A DNA stretch of 64,000 nucleotides from Marinifilum breve (GTDB taxonomy: Bacteria > Bacteroidota > Bacteroidia > Bacteroidales > Marinifilaceae), in assembly GCF_003202155.1 (NCBI RefSeq), contig NZ_QFLI01000001.1, positions 558,001 through 622,000 on the forward strand, in the 5' to 3' direction. A model generated the notes under the pieces. It had not been told where the DNA came from and did not search any database. It saw only the letters and a program-made list of their open reading frames with translations. This document shows, piece after piece, positions 27,228 to 36,031 of this stretch; position 1 is the stretch's first letter; each line of letters opens with the position of its first letter. The translations under genes were made by a program, and so were the position numbers.

Positions 27228-28669
27228 ACCTTTGATTTTGATCCTTGCTTGTGTTTGAACCCCTTACGTTCCATTTTACCCCATTTTCGATTCCCTCTGG
27301 CATATTGAATATTACCCTTTATAGAGAAAAATAAAGATATTGGGTGTAATATAAATGGTTCAAGAAGAGCAGCTATCCATAATCTAAATACGTCTCCTTT
27401 CTTTTCGTATCTATGGAAAGTCAATTCTTCATAAAGAATTGCCCAGGTTGTGAAAAACAGTGCAAATGTGTATACAAACAGAAAAGTAATTAGAATAAAA
27501 TTCAGGCTTAAATTTCCAGTAAAATATAGAATGATCGCATAAATAATTCCTAATACTTCCACCAAAGGAGCCAGCCATTCAAATAAAAACCAAAATGGAT
27601 ATCCTAGCATTCCCATGGCTCCATATCTTGGTGAAAAGAAAATTTTTGAATGATCGGTTAAGGTTTCTATGGTGCCCCTAGTCCATCTACTCCTTTGGCG
27701 CCCAAAAGTAGAAACGTCTGAAGGAGCCTCAGTCCAACATAAAGGATCCGGCACATATTCTATTTTATACTTCTCTCTTTGCTCAGACATGTAACGACGA
27801 ATTCGCACCACCAGCTCCATATCTTCACCGATGGTGTGAGCATATCCCCCACTTTGCACCACAACCTCTCGCTCAAACATTCCCATGGCTCCTGAAATAA
27901 TAATTAAACCATCTAATTTGGCCCAAGCCATTCGCCCCATTAAAAATGATCTTGTATACTCCAAAACCTGCATTCTGGCCAGCAAATTCTTTGGCACACA
28001 AACCTCTGCTATTCTTCCATTTTCAATTACACACGAATTTGCAATACGAACAACACCTCCTGCTGCAATCACTCTTCTATCCGTTCGCTCCAAAAAGGGT
28101 TTCACTAGCTTTAATACTGCATCAGGTTCCAGAATCGAATCAGCATCAATAGCCATAAACAAATCCTTGTCTGAAACATTAATTGCTACATTTAACGCAT
28201 CAGCTTTTCCTCCATTCTCTTTATCAACAACAATTAGATTTGAATAGGTTTCAAGTTTTGATTTGTAAACACCTCGTACTTCTTTTGTTTCTATCTCATG
28301 ATTGACTGCAAAATTCACACGCTCTAACTTGAATGCTTTTTGTAGTTCTTTAAACGTGGTATCTGTACTTCCATCATTCACAACAATTACATCAAAGTTA
28401 TTGTAATGAATTGTATATATCGATTCAACATTATCGACTATTGTTTTTGCTTCATTGAAGGCAGGCACCAAAACTGAAACCGATGGAGCTAAAGGAGAAT
28501 CGAGAATTACACTATAGTCGACGAAACTATTCTTTTTTAGATAGTAATTTAAAGCAATACCAGACACAATGCTCAGTGCTGTATAACTAAATATCAATAA
28601 GAAGGCATAAGATATAAATACCTTATCCAAAAAATAACTAATAAACCTTATTAACTCATCGTAATTCAT
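27203..28669 (-). CDS. Processive family 2 glycosyltransferase (membrane polysaccharide synthase-like)
   Basis: 488 residues with N-terminal membrane helices, a cytoplasmic GT-A domain and a cluster of helices near the C-terminus, the PgaC/BcsA-type synthase plan. Motifs are complete: VVNDGSTD (UDP-Asp), AIDADS (DxD-like), IGEDMELVVRI (acceptor base GED) and QRSRWTRG (QxxRW), the last marking processive enzymes. It should build a beta-linked polymer and push it across the inner membrane. It is the last gene of a five-gene operon; its ATG overlaps the preceding stop by four bases. No c-di-GMP PilZ domain is fused. Sugar identity is unknown. Confidence 0.85.
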   Translation of the reverse strand: MNYDELIRFISYFLDKVFISYAFLLIFSYTALSIVSGIALNYYLKKNSFVDYSVILDSPLAPSVSVLVPAFNEAKTIVDNVESIYTIHYNNFDVIVVNDGSTDTTFKELQKAFKLERVNFAVNHEIETKEVRGVYKSKLETYSNLIVVDKENGGKADALNVAINVSDKDLFMAIDADSILEPDAVLKLVKPFLERTDRRVIAAGGVVRIANSCVIENGRIAEVCVPKNLLARMQVLEYTRSFLMGRMAWAKLDGLIIISGAMGMFEREVVVQSGGYAHTIGEDMELVVRIRRYMSEQREKYKIEYVPDPLCWTEAPSDVSTFGRQRSRWTRGTIETLTDHSKIFFSPRYGAMGMLGYPFWFLFEWLAPLVEVLGIIYAIILYFTGNLSLNFILITFLFVYTFALFFTTWAILYEELTFHRYEKKGDVFRLWIAALLEPFILHPISLFFSIKGNIQYARGNRKWGKMERKGFKHKQGSKSKVQLLAKKN

Positions 28670-29865
28670 ATTCTAGGATCTAATACGTGGTTGATAATCC
28701 CTTTTAATTCTTCATCAGCATTTACTGACAGAGCATTTAGTCTGGCTACACCTGTTTCACCAATTTTTGCAATTGATTTACATGCCTCCATCCTAATCTT
28801 AAACTCATCACTTTTCAGCTTATCTTCCAAAAAGTTTATTTCAGATTCCATTTTTAATTGCCCAATGGATCTCAGTATATTTAATTGATTTGGCGACTCT
28901 TCCAAATGATACATTTCTTTCAACTTTGCAATCGCCTCGTAACTTTCCAAATCAATTAAAGTTTTAATCACTTTTCCTTTTACAAAATCATTGTCATGAT
29001 TTATCAATTCTAAAACTTTTGGTGCAGCTTGTTTTTGCTTTAATACTCTGATCATATCTAAGCAGAACATTACCACAGAATCATTCCAATGATCTAACCA
29101 CAAATGAAACTCAGGAATTTCAATCCTGTTTTTCCGTATCAAATCAAACACATTAATTTGCTCCCAAACCGTAAAAGGTTTCTCCTGCGAATCCAAAAAC
29201 GCAAAAGGAACAAAAGGCAAGAGCTTAATTAATCCCATTTGTGATTCTATTCTCAATACATCATTATTTTTCTGCTGAAAGGAAATAATTTTCTGATTCT
29301 CGGACTTTACCCTCATGTGACTCAACTCACGTATTCCGAAAATCTTTTTGTTCCATGAAAACTTATCCAACTTTCTAATTGATTCCTGATTCAATTTCAA
29401 ATCCAAATACAAGGCTCTTATCTTATCACTCACAGTTTTGTTTTCAGCTTTATCAATTGCCATCAAAACATCAATCATTACATTTCGATGAAAGCGACTT
29501 GATTTTAGTTTTGTTTGATCACAAATATCATTTGCTTCTTTGTTTCCTATAAGATAAGCAATAATAGCCTTAGAGTATTTAACATGGATTTGATTGTATC
29601 TTGTCTTTTGGTAAGCCAGATAAAGCTTTGAAATTAAAATCGTTGGCAATAGCAACATCAATGATATAAAGAAGACCATTATCATGTATACAATCAATCG
29701 ATTCAAAGCATTGTATGGTAACCTCTCGAATGTATAATTAATTATAGCCTGTATCCTCTCTACAATACTGCCCAGCAATTCGAAGACAATAAACAAGAGG
29801 TCCGGAACTGAATTCATCAATTCCTGAAAGTCAAATAGAATAATATATTGATCCAATAATAACAT
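28666..29865 (-). CDS. Membrane-anchored HEAT-repeat protein
   Basis: 399 residues. One membrane helix at about residues 58-82 (LIVYMIMVFFISLMLLLPTI), with another weak hydrophobic stretch before it, then a long all-helical region. The last third has HEAT-type repeats such as FVKGKVIKTLIDLESYEAIAKLKEMY and FKIRMEACKSIAKIGETGVARL. No catalytic motif. It is sandwiched between a CotH kinase gene (0-base gap) and the GT2 synthase (4-base overlap), so it probably scaffolds or regulates the synthase at the inner membrane (inference). Confidence 0.7.
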   Translation of the reverse strand: MLLLDQYIILFDFQELMNSVPDLLFIVFELLGSIVERIQAIINYTFERLPYNALNRLIVYMIMVFFISLMLLLPTILISKLYLAYQKTRYNQIHVKYSKAIIAYLIGNKEANDICDQTKLKSSRFHRNVMIDVLMAIDKAENKTVSDKIRALYLDLKLNQESIRKLDKFSWNKKIFGIRELSHMRVKSENQKIISFQQKNNDVLRIESQMGLIKLLPFVPFAFLDSQEKPFTVWEQINVFDLIRKNRIEIPEFHLWLDHWNDSVVMFCLDMIRVLKQKQAAPKVLELINHDNDFVKGKVIKTLIDLESYEAIAKLKEMYHLEESPNQLNILRSIGQLKMESEINFLEDKLKSDEFKIRMEACKSIAKIGETGVARLNALSVNADEELKGIINHVLDPRI

Positions 29866-31185
29866 TTAATCTCTATTCTTATCTTTAATATTTAACTCTC
29901 TTCTCACCGCTTTAATTCTCTTCTTAGTAAAGGTCTTCAATCCAGGAATGAATGCTCCCGGATCCAACTCATCTCCCAAATGTATCATCAGATTCTTCTC
30001 AAATTCCAAATTGCTATACATTTTCATTGTATCCTGATAAACATGTTTTCTGATCGAAATAGCCAGTCTATCAATACCATGCTCTATATTGTCCTCAGTA
30101 AAACTTTCATTTAATAATTCCTTAATGTAGTTGGAATAAAACTCCCGATATTTTTTAATTCCGAACAACGTTTTCATTAAAGTATTTTCATATCTGTCAT
30201 TCATGAAATAAATACTTAAATTCTCTGCCTGGTGCATTGTGAATTTTGAACTAAACGCGCAAAAAGCATAATTACCATCGTAAGGAATCCATTTGAATTG
30301 ATGATCTAAAGTATTCTTATACAAATAATAATTATGACGATGCAACATATTCATAGCATCAACATTCATAAACAAATTCGTGATTGCAAATATTTTTAAA
30401 CATTCATATACATCAAAAACCTCTTCAATGTGAGCTAAAGCTTCCTTATCCATTTTAACACAGTCATCAAGTGTTTTTATAAAATCCATCAATTCCTGAT
30501 AGTCTTTTCTATCCTTTGATTTTAACTTATACGATCGCTCATAGTCCAATTGATTATCTCCTATGTACAACAAATTTGCTTTGGGCTCCCCTTTAAAGAA
30601 TGCTCCAGATTTGTTACCAAAATTCCGGTTTACAAAGCCTTTATTTATTTCTTCAACCAAAACATACAAACCAAACAATTCGTTATTTACATACACATTT
30701 GCATAAGCAGATCTTGGCACAGGCAATCCCTCTGATCTCATAAAATCGAGATATAACTTTTCCCTCATAAAAGTGGGATCTTTAAAAGCATTATTCAGAT
30801 TAATGGTTTTTAAGCCATTTAACTTTTGCTTTTTAATGTATTTCCCAAAATTGATCTTAAAAGATTTCTTTCTGCCAGGATAAAAGTCATATGATGATTC
30901 TCCTTTTATTCTTACACCACATGCATAAAACTTCTTTCCATTTACCTCAACATTTCCCTGTAAATACCTATTTATCTCTATAGAATCGCGAGCTTCTTTA
31001 TGGTTTACCAATGAATCCCATGCAGAACATTGTAAAAAGCTAATTCTTATTTCATGAATTTTTTCATTATCGAATATTTCACTTCCAGCTATACTCTCCC
31101 CGTTATCCTGAATATTTGCACCAAACAAACCAGAACTCAAGACAACACAAAACAATAATATGAGTACAGACTTCATCATTTTCAT
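29866..31185 (-). CDS. CotH-family kinase-like exported protein
   Basis: 439 residues with an N-terminal signal peptide (MKSVLILLFCVVLSSGLFG), so outside the cytoplasm. The CotH fold is shown by RIKGESSYDFYPGRKKSFKINF (start of the domain), LNNAFKDPTFMREKLYLDFMRSEGLPVPRSAYANVYVNNELFGLYVLVEEI, and the Mg/catalytic segment QFKWIPYDGNYAFC near residue 300. CotH proteins are atypical kinases that phosphorylate secreted proteins, best known from spore coats; some sit next to polysaccharide synthases. Here the target may be a protein of the operon or the glycan itself. Abuts its neighbours without gaps. Confidence 0.8.
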   Translation of the reverse strand: MKMMKSVLILLFCVVLSSGLFGANIQDNGESIAGSEIFDNEKIHEIRISFLQCSAWDSLVNHKEARDSIEINRYLQGNVEVNGKKFYACGVRIKGESSYDFYPGRKKSFKINFGKYIKKQKLNGLKTINLNNAFKDPTFMREKLYLDFMRSEGLPVPRSAYANVYVNNELFGLYVLVEEINKGFVNRNFGNKSGAFFKGEPKANLLYIGDNQLDYERSYKLKSKDRKDYQELMDFIKTLDDCVKMDKEALAHIEEVFDVYECLKIFAITNLFMNVDAMNMLHRHNYYLYKNTLDHQFKWIPYDGNYAFCAFSSKFTMHQAENLSIYFMNDRYENTLMKTLFGIKKYREFYSNYIKELLNESFTEDNIEHGIDRLAISIRKHVYQDTMKMYSNLEFEKNLMIHLGDELDPGAFIPGLKTFTKKRIKAVRRELNIKDKNRD

Positions 31186-32490
31186 TTACAATTGATATGA
31201 CAACTTAACTGAGAAAGTAAGAATGCGTCGTTTTTCATTTACTTCGTACTCCTCTCTTTCGTAACCAGCACGTAACAAATAGGTTAACCTTTTATCAATT
31301 AGCTGATCTTGATATGCCAATCGCACTTTCCAACTATCATATTTATAAGTATCAAAATTTGATACATTACCTCTTGCTTCATCTGGAGATGTTCCAGTTC
31401 CCAACTCCAATCCAATGTATTGTTTGGCATCTCGTAAATACCTCCTGGTAGTAAAAAACACTGATCTTGAAACATCACTATCCTTTGGCGTAAAATATCC
31501 TCGCAATGAAAACCAATAATTTCTATAGTATTTTCCAATAGAACACGTGTAGATATAAACATTTTTGTGGCCAGCGCTTCCATCAAATCTTAAAAAACGC
31601 AGACCAGCAGATGCTTCAAACTTTGCAGGTAATTTCTGATAAAACTCAGCTCCTGCTCGATGTTCCGGAAACAAATTATCTGGAGAATATCCATAATTCA
31701 AGTACATGTAATTGCTTGCTGAGATACGTGGATAAGCATCAATTTCAAATTGTTTTGAAATTTCATTTGACCACAAGCCTTCTCCTTCCTTTACCAAATC
31801 ACCTACATTTACTTTTCCGATTAGACTTCCCCAGGAATTTCTTCTTGAAACTTGAAATGAACTTACATGCCATCTTCTCACATAAGGTTCTTCAAAATGC
31901 TCAAAATCATGCTTCACAATTAACGCATACTTTCTTGTTGCAGATTTGTAAGCTTTAAAAAGTTTGATCCCCTCAGCATTTCCAGGATTTATTTCCAACA
32001 ACTCATTTATAGTTTGCAAAGATTTGGCATCTAATCCCTTTTCTTGTTGAATTTTGATTTTTTTGATTAAAAAATCTTCCTCCCTAGGATAAAAAGATTG
32101 TCCGTATTCACAATAAAACAATGCTTTTGAAAGATCTCCAGACCACTTTTCCAAATCAATAAATGCAGATATTGCATCTTTATTATCGTAATCCTTATCT
32201 AGAACCACTTGCAATTCTTTTCTTGCCTCATCGTAATTTTTATCCCATGCAAATGTTCTTCCAATTAGAATTCTGGCATCATGAAAGTTTGGTTGATCTT
32301 TAAGTATCGTGTAGCAAATATTTCTTGCCTCTGATCTATTTCCATCAAATGCAAGTCGCTGCGCTTCCTTGAATTCAGCAGAAAAATTTTTAGACTTAAG
32401 CGTATCAGTTTCCTGAGCATTCAAAATCATTGAACACATCAATGTAAAAGAGATCACTAATGAGAGAGATAAAAGTTTAATCATATTCAA
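31186..32490 (-). CDS. TPR protein with YaiO-type outer-membrane beta-barrel
   Basis: 434 residues. Signal peptide up to NAQETD (about residue 25), then TPR-like helices (about 35-165: EAQRLAFDGNRSEARNICYTILKDQPNFHDA, EARKELQVVLDKDYDN). From about residue 180 the sequence turns into alternating amphipathic strands (YALIVKHDFEHF..., ending TFSVKLSYQL), matching YaiO_OMB, a 12-14-strand barrel. A TPR plus barrel is the same plan as PgaA/AlgK-AlgE/BcsC exporters, so it probably exports the GT2 product through the outer membrane (inference). Confidence 0.8.
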   Translation of the reverse strand: MNMIKLLSLSLVISFTLMCSMILNAQETDTLKSKNFSAEFKEAQRLAFDGNRSEARNICYTILKDQPNFHDARILIGRTFAWDKNYDEARKELQVVLDKDYDNKDAISAFIDLEKWSGDLSKALFYCEYGQSFYPREEDFLIKKIKIQQEKGLDAKSLQTINELLEINPGNAEGIKLFKAYKSATRKYALIVKHDFEHFEEPYVRRWHVSSFQVSRRNSWGSLIGKVNVGDLVKEGEGLWSNEISKQFEIDAYPRISASNYMYLNYGYSPDNLFPEHRAGAEFYQKLPAKFEASAGLRFLRFDGSAGHKNVYIYTCSIGKYYRNYWFSLRGYFTPKDSDVSRSVFFTTRRYLRDAKQYIGLELGTGTSPDEARGNVSNFDTYKYDSWKVRLAYQDQLIDKRLTYLLRAGYEREEYEVNEKRRILTFSVKLSYQL

Positions 32491-32517
32491 TTTATACAGT
32501 TATATTCTTTAAGAATT

Positions 32518-33690
32518 TTAATCTAAATATTTCTTTTTTCTTTCCTGTCTAGCACTAATACTATCCATTACCGTCGACATAAATGGTCGATAATACTTCC
32601 AAAAGAACATTTTTCTATCCTTAACTTGATTTGGGCTATAAAAAGCACCACTGATTTTTTCAATTCCACGAAAATAGGAGGAATAAATCCCCATCTTGTT
32701 ATCTGAAAAATCACAAGAAAAATAAAGGAATCGGTAATCCTCATCATGCTCTATAATCGCAGGAAATTTATTTGGTACTTTCAATGAATCTAACAATTGC
32801 TTCCCCTTTTCATTCACGTCAATCTCAAAATTTGCCAGTACATGGTTTCGCTCATCTGTTGCATTAATATCGAACCAATAGGGATAATAAACCTTCTCAG
32901 GCACATTGTACTCCAATTGAGTACTTAATTCAGATTTTAAAATTGGAAACCGTTCATTCAAATGTTTGTCCTGTTCCAAAATGATAATTTGCTCCCTATT
33001 ATTTACCAAAACAATTCCTCCTTTATTGAATTGGTATTCCGTATTATAGTTTTTACGATATAAATCAGGCACCCACTTTGGAATTTCAGGATCCATCAAA
33101 GTATCTAAAGTTTGATAATACTTACCAACCCAACCACTCCATTTTAGACCCAAAAGCTGTTCTGTTTGCTTTCGAATCACCGGAGAAGTGGGTGAAGCAA
33201 AGAGGTTAAATTCGGCGATTATGGTTTTTCCCTTTCTTTTTAATTCACGTAGCAGGTTAAATTCTTCAGTTTGCAGCCCTCCATAAAAAAGAGAGATAGT
33301 ATCTTTACCATAATCCGGATGATCTTTCCAATTTGAATTGTAAATGCCGTATGTATCTGCAAAAAATACTACATCTAGAGAATCAGCCAGCTTTGCACTA
33401 TTTTCCTTGCCATATACTTTTAGATCCTTTATTACGTACTCGCCGTTTTTATCAGGATGAAAGCCCAGAAAATCTTGCGCGTAATCATACTCTTCACCGG
33501 TAGGCTTAACCCATTTATTTTGGTTAGCAAGCCAGAAAAAAGACAAGTGCTCCGAAAAATTCTTTTCTGGAGTTGTTTTATCAATTACAAGTAAATTTAT
33601 GGGTATTTCTTTTTCAACTTTCCATGTAATCCAAGAAATCACAGGGATTAGTAAAATGAGAAAAATTAATACCCGAACTAGCTTCCACAT
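32518..33690 (-). CDS. Unrecognised membrane-anchored protein of the exopolysaccharide operon
   Basis: 390 residues, first gene of the five-gene operon. One N-terminal helix (residues 5-24, VLIFLILLIPVISWITW) and a large outside domain. The order of segments, LDVVFFADTYGIYN, ISLFYGGLQTEEFNLLRELKRKGKTIIAEFNLFASPTSP, then IVLVNNREQIIILEQDKHL, looks like an alpha/beta Rossmann-like core. I do not recognise the family and see no clear catalytic motif. By position it may modify, trim or guide the polymer in the periplasm (inference). The 27-base gap to the next gene is the largest within the operon. Confidence 0.6.
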   Translation of the reverse strand: MWKLVRVLIFLILLIPVISWITWKVEKEIPINLLVIDKTTPEKNFSEHLSFFWLANQNKWVKPTGEEYDYAQDFLGFHPDKNGEYVIKDLKVYGKENSAKLADSLDVVFFADTYGIYNSNWKDHPDYGKDTISLFYGGLQTEEFNLLRELKRKGKTIIAEFNLFASPTSPVIRKQTEQLLGLKWSGWVGKYYQTLDTLMDPEIPKWVPDLYRKNYNTEYQFNKGGIVLVNNREQIIILEQDKHLNERFPILKSELSTQLEYNVPEKVYYPYWFDINATDERNHVLANFEIDVNEKGKQLLDSLKVPNKFPAIIEHDEDYRFLYFSCDFSDNKMGIYSSYFRGIEKISGAFYSPNQVKDRKMFFWKYYRPFMSTVMDSISARQERKKKYLD

Positions 33691-33889
33691 TCGATTTTTA
33701 CTTTAAAATTACTTATTATTCACCCTTATAACGGAAAGTACCATAAATAAGTTATACTTTTTTGATAAGTATTTTTATTTAATCCATATAATGCCTATTT
33801 TCCTATTTAATCAACCCGTTTGTTTTTTAAACAACACTTTTTTTTATTTGAACTGTTTTTTTTGATTTATTAAATAAATTTAATCATCC

Positions 33890-34339
33890 ATGAATAAGAT
33901 TTTATTAGTTTTCGTTTTAGCAGTTTTTTTCAATACAAATTCGTTTGTAAATTGTAGTGCAAAGAATAATCTTTCTCAATCCACAAACATCAAAATGAAT
34001 CAAGACAATAAACTAGCAATAGTTTGGACAAGTGCTGATAAAGAAGTAGCCGAAAAAATGGTATTTATGTATGCCTATAATGCCGCAAAATTTGAATGGT
34101 GGGACGAAATTAATTTTATAATTTGGGGGCCATCATCAAAACTTCTTAGTGAAGACACAGATCTGCAAGACTACATCAAGAAAATGAAAGAAGTAGGAAT
34201 AAACATATATGCATGCAAGGCTTGTGCTGATATGTATAAAGTTTCGGATAAACTCTCTGAAATTGGTATTGAGGTAAAATATATGGGAAAACCATTAACC
34301 CAATATTTACAGGAAGACAATAAAGTAATTACATTCTAA
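33890..34339 (+). CDS. Exported DsrE-like protein
   Basis: 149 residues with a possible signal peptide (MNKILLVFVLAVFFNTNSFVNCSAKNN). The rest is a small DsrE/DsrF-like alpha/beta fold: KLAIVWTSADKEVAEKMVFMYAYNAAKFEWWDEINFIIWGPSSKLL, with CKACADMYKVSDKL (about residues 104-117) carrying the conserved cysteine pair position and a final GIEVKYMGKPLTQYL. Such proteins take part in sulfur transfer or protein-protein contacts; the export signal here is unusual for sulfur relay. It precedes a DUF2461 gene by 11 bases, so they are probably co-transcribed. Confidence 0.7.
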   Translation: MNKILLVFVLAVFFNTNSFVNCSAKNNLSQSTNIKMNQDNKLAIVWTSADKEVAEKMVFMYAYNAAKFEWWDEINFIIWGPSSKLLSEDTDLQDYIKKMKEVGINIYACKACADMYKVSDKLSEIGIEVKYMGKPLTQYLQEDNKVITF

Positions 34340-34350
34340 ATCGTATTAAA

Positions 34351-35013
34351 ATGCTTAACAAATCTGTATTTGATTTTCTATTAGAACTTAGGGAGAATAA
34401 CAACAGAGAATGGTTTCATGCCAACAAAAAGAAGTATGAGGCAGCAAAAAAAAATTTTCAACTTTTCGTTGAATTAAGTATAGAGCAAATCAAAACTTTT
34501 GATCCAAGCGTTTCAGGTTTAAACGCAAAGGATTGTCTGTTCAGAATATTCAGAGATGTTCGCTTTTCGGAAGACAAAAGACCTTATAAAACGAACTTTG
34601 GAGCGTTTATCGCTAAAAATGGAAGAAAAAGTCGTTATGGTGGCTATTACATACATATCGAGCCAGAACAATGTTTTCTGGGTGGAGGATGCTATATGCC
34701 AGCCTCAAATATTCTAAAGGCAATCCGAACAGAAATTTTTCATCATCCGGAAGAGTTTAAAGAGATTGTTGAGAATTCAGAATTTAAAAAACATTTTCCT
34801 GAATTATATGGAGAAAAACTAAAAACAGCCCCAAGAGGATTTCCAAAAGACTTTGAACATATCGAATTGCTTAATTACAAACACTATGCTGTTTCCAAAA
34901 TGATTGATGATTCAATCGTTAATTCCGAACTATTTGCAAAAGAGATTGACAATGTCTTCAAAGCATTGCATCCAATAAATAGGTTCTTAAACGAAATAGT
35001 TCAAGATTTATAA
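34351..35013 (+). CDS. DUF2461 family protein
   Basis: 220 residues, full length for DUF2461 (TIGR02453 type). Family signatures are LRENNNREWFHANKKKYEAAKKNF (residues 11-35), LFRIFRDVRFSEDKRPYKTNFGAFI (about 62-87) and GGYYIHIEPEQCFLGGGCYMP (about 95-115). Cytosolic, function unknown in the family. It is second in a two-gene unit after the DsrE-like gene and ends with a strong terminator. Confidence 0.88.
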   Translation: MLNKSVFDFLLELRENNNREWFHANKKKYEAAKKNFQLFVELSIEQIKTFDPSVSGLNAKDCLFRIFRDVRFSEDKRPYKTNFGAFIAKNGRKSRYGGYYIHIEPEQCFLGGGCYMPASNILKAIRTEIFHHPEEFKEIVENSEFKKHFPELYGEKLKTAPRGFPKDFEHIELLNYKHYAVSKMIDDSIVNSELFAKEIDNVFKALHPINRFLNEIVQDL

Positions 35014-35025
35014 AACAAAACTAAA

Positions 35026-35060
35026 GAAATGTCGTTTCAATTATCGAACGACATTTTTTT
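35026..35060 (+). terminator. Terminator after DUF2461 gene
   Basis: AAATGTCGTT / AACGACATTT, 10-bp stem with about 10-base loop, followed by seven or more T. Confidence 0.85.
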
Positions 35061-35150
35061 TATGGATTAACAAAGAATAACATCTTTTAATAGAAAACAT
35101 TTTTTTGTTTGCCCAATCATAACTTATTTAGCTGCGGAATTAAGCAATAA

Positions 35151-35753
35151 ATGTACGATAGTAAAAACTACATATCGAAAGTTGAAGAGTTTGTTACGGA
35201 TTTACTTTGTGACTTGCCCGAAAATCTATGCTACCACAACTTAAAGCATACCAAGGAAGTTGTAGAAGCATGCAAAGAGATAGCAAAGAATTCAGCTCTT
35301 TCAACAAGTGACACCGAAATTGTAATTATTGCAGCATGGTTTCATGATGCAGGTCATGCGGTTACATACTTTGGTCATGAAAAAGCTGGAACTAAAATCG
35401 CAAAAGAATTCTTAAGCCAAATCAATTATCCTGATTCCAAAATTAAGAAGGTTATAAACTGCATTTTAGCTACGCACTACCCACCTCAACCGACAAATGA
35501 ACTTGAAAGAATTCTTTGCGATGCTGATATGTATCACCTCAGCTTAGATGATTATGAATCCAGAAGCTTTTCTTTGCTAAAAGAACTAGAAACGGTGACG
35601 TCAACTAAAATACCAAAACAATATTGGTGTGATAAGAATCTTGAGTTCCTAAAAGATCATTGTTACTTCACTACCTATGGTAAAAAGGTACTTCAATTCC
35701 TAAAAGAAAAAAACCTTAAAAAATACTTTTGGTCGCACTGTAATTGTAAATAG
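35151..35753 (+). CDS. HD-domain phosphohydrolase
   Basis: 200 residues. The metal ligands of an HD domain are visible: His in YHNLKHTKEVV (about residue 33), the HD pair in AAWFHDAGHAV (about 64-65) and the distal Asp in LCDADMYHLSL (about 124). Related proteins hydrolyse nucleotides or cyclic nucleotides; the C-terminal HCNCK tail is Cys-rich and unusual. It stands alone. The 278 bases downstream to 36032 hold no gene I can support. Confidence 0.85.
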   Translation: MYDSKNYISKVEEFVTDLLCDLPENLCYHNLKHTKEVVEACKEIAKNSALSTSDTEIVIIAAWFHDAGHAVTYFGHEKAGTKIAKEFLSQINYPDSKIKKVINCILATHYPPQPTNELERILCDADMYHLSLDDYESRSFSLLKELETVTSTKIPKQYWCDKNLEFLKDHCYFTTYGKKVLQFLKEKNLKKYFWSHCNCK

Positions 35754-36031
35754 TAGCTCTTATATTGGCTCGCAAAAACAGTTCCTTTATTGTTTTTAGG
35801 AGAAATTAGTTATTGCTGATTTAGCATATAAACAATTCCATATAACTAATGTTCACTTTAATTTATCGAATTCCATTCTTATTACTTGAATTAAAACCAG
35901 GAGTATAGACTTATATTATTCCAATTTGAAGAGGGCTTTTACTACAGACTAAACAACTTAGCTTAATATATATTCATTCTTAAATTTTAGTTTACTATAT
36001 TATCAGCTTTGTAAACTAAACCAATCTATCT

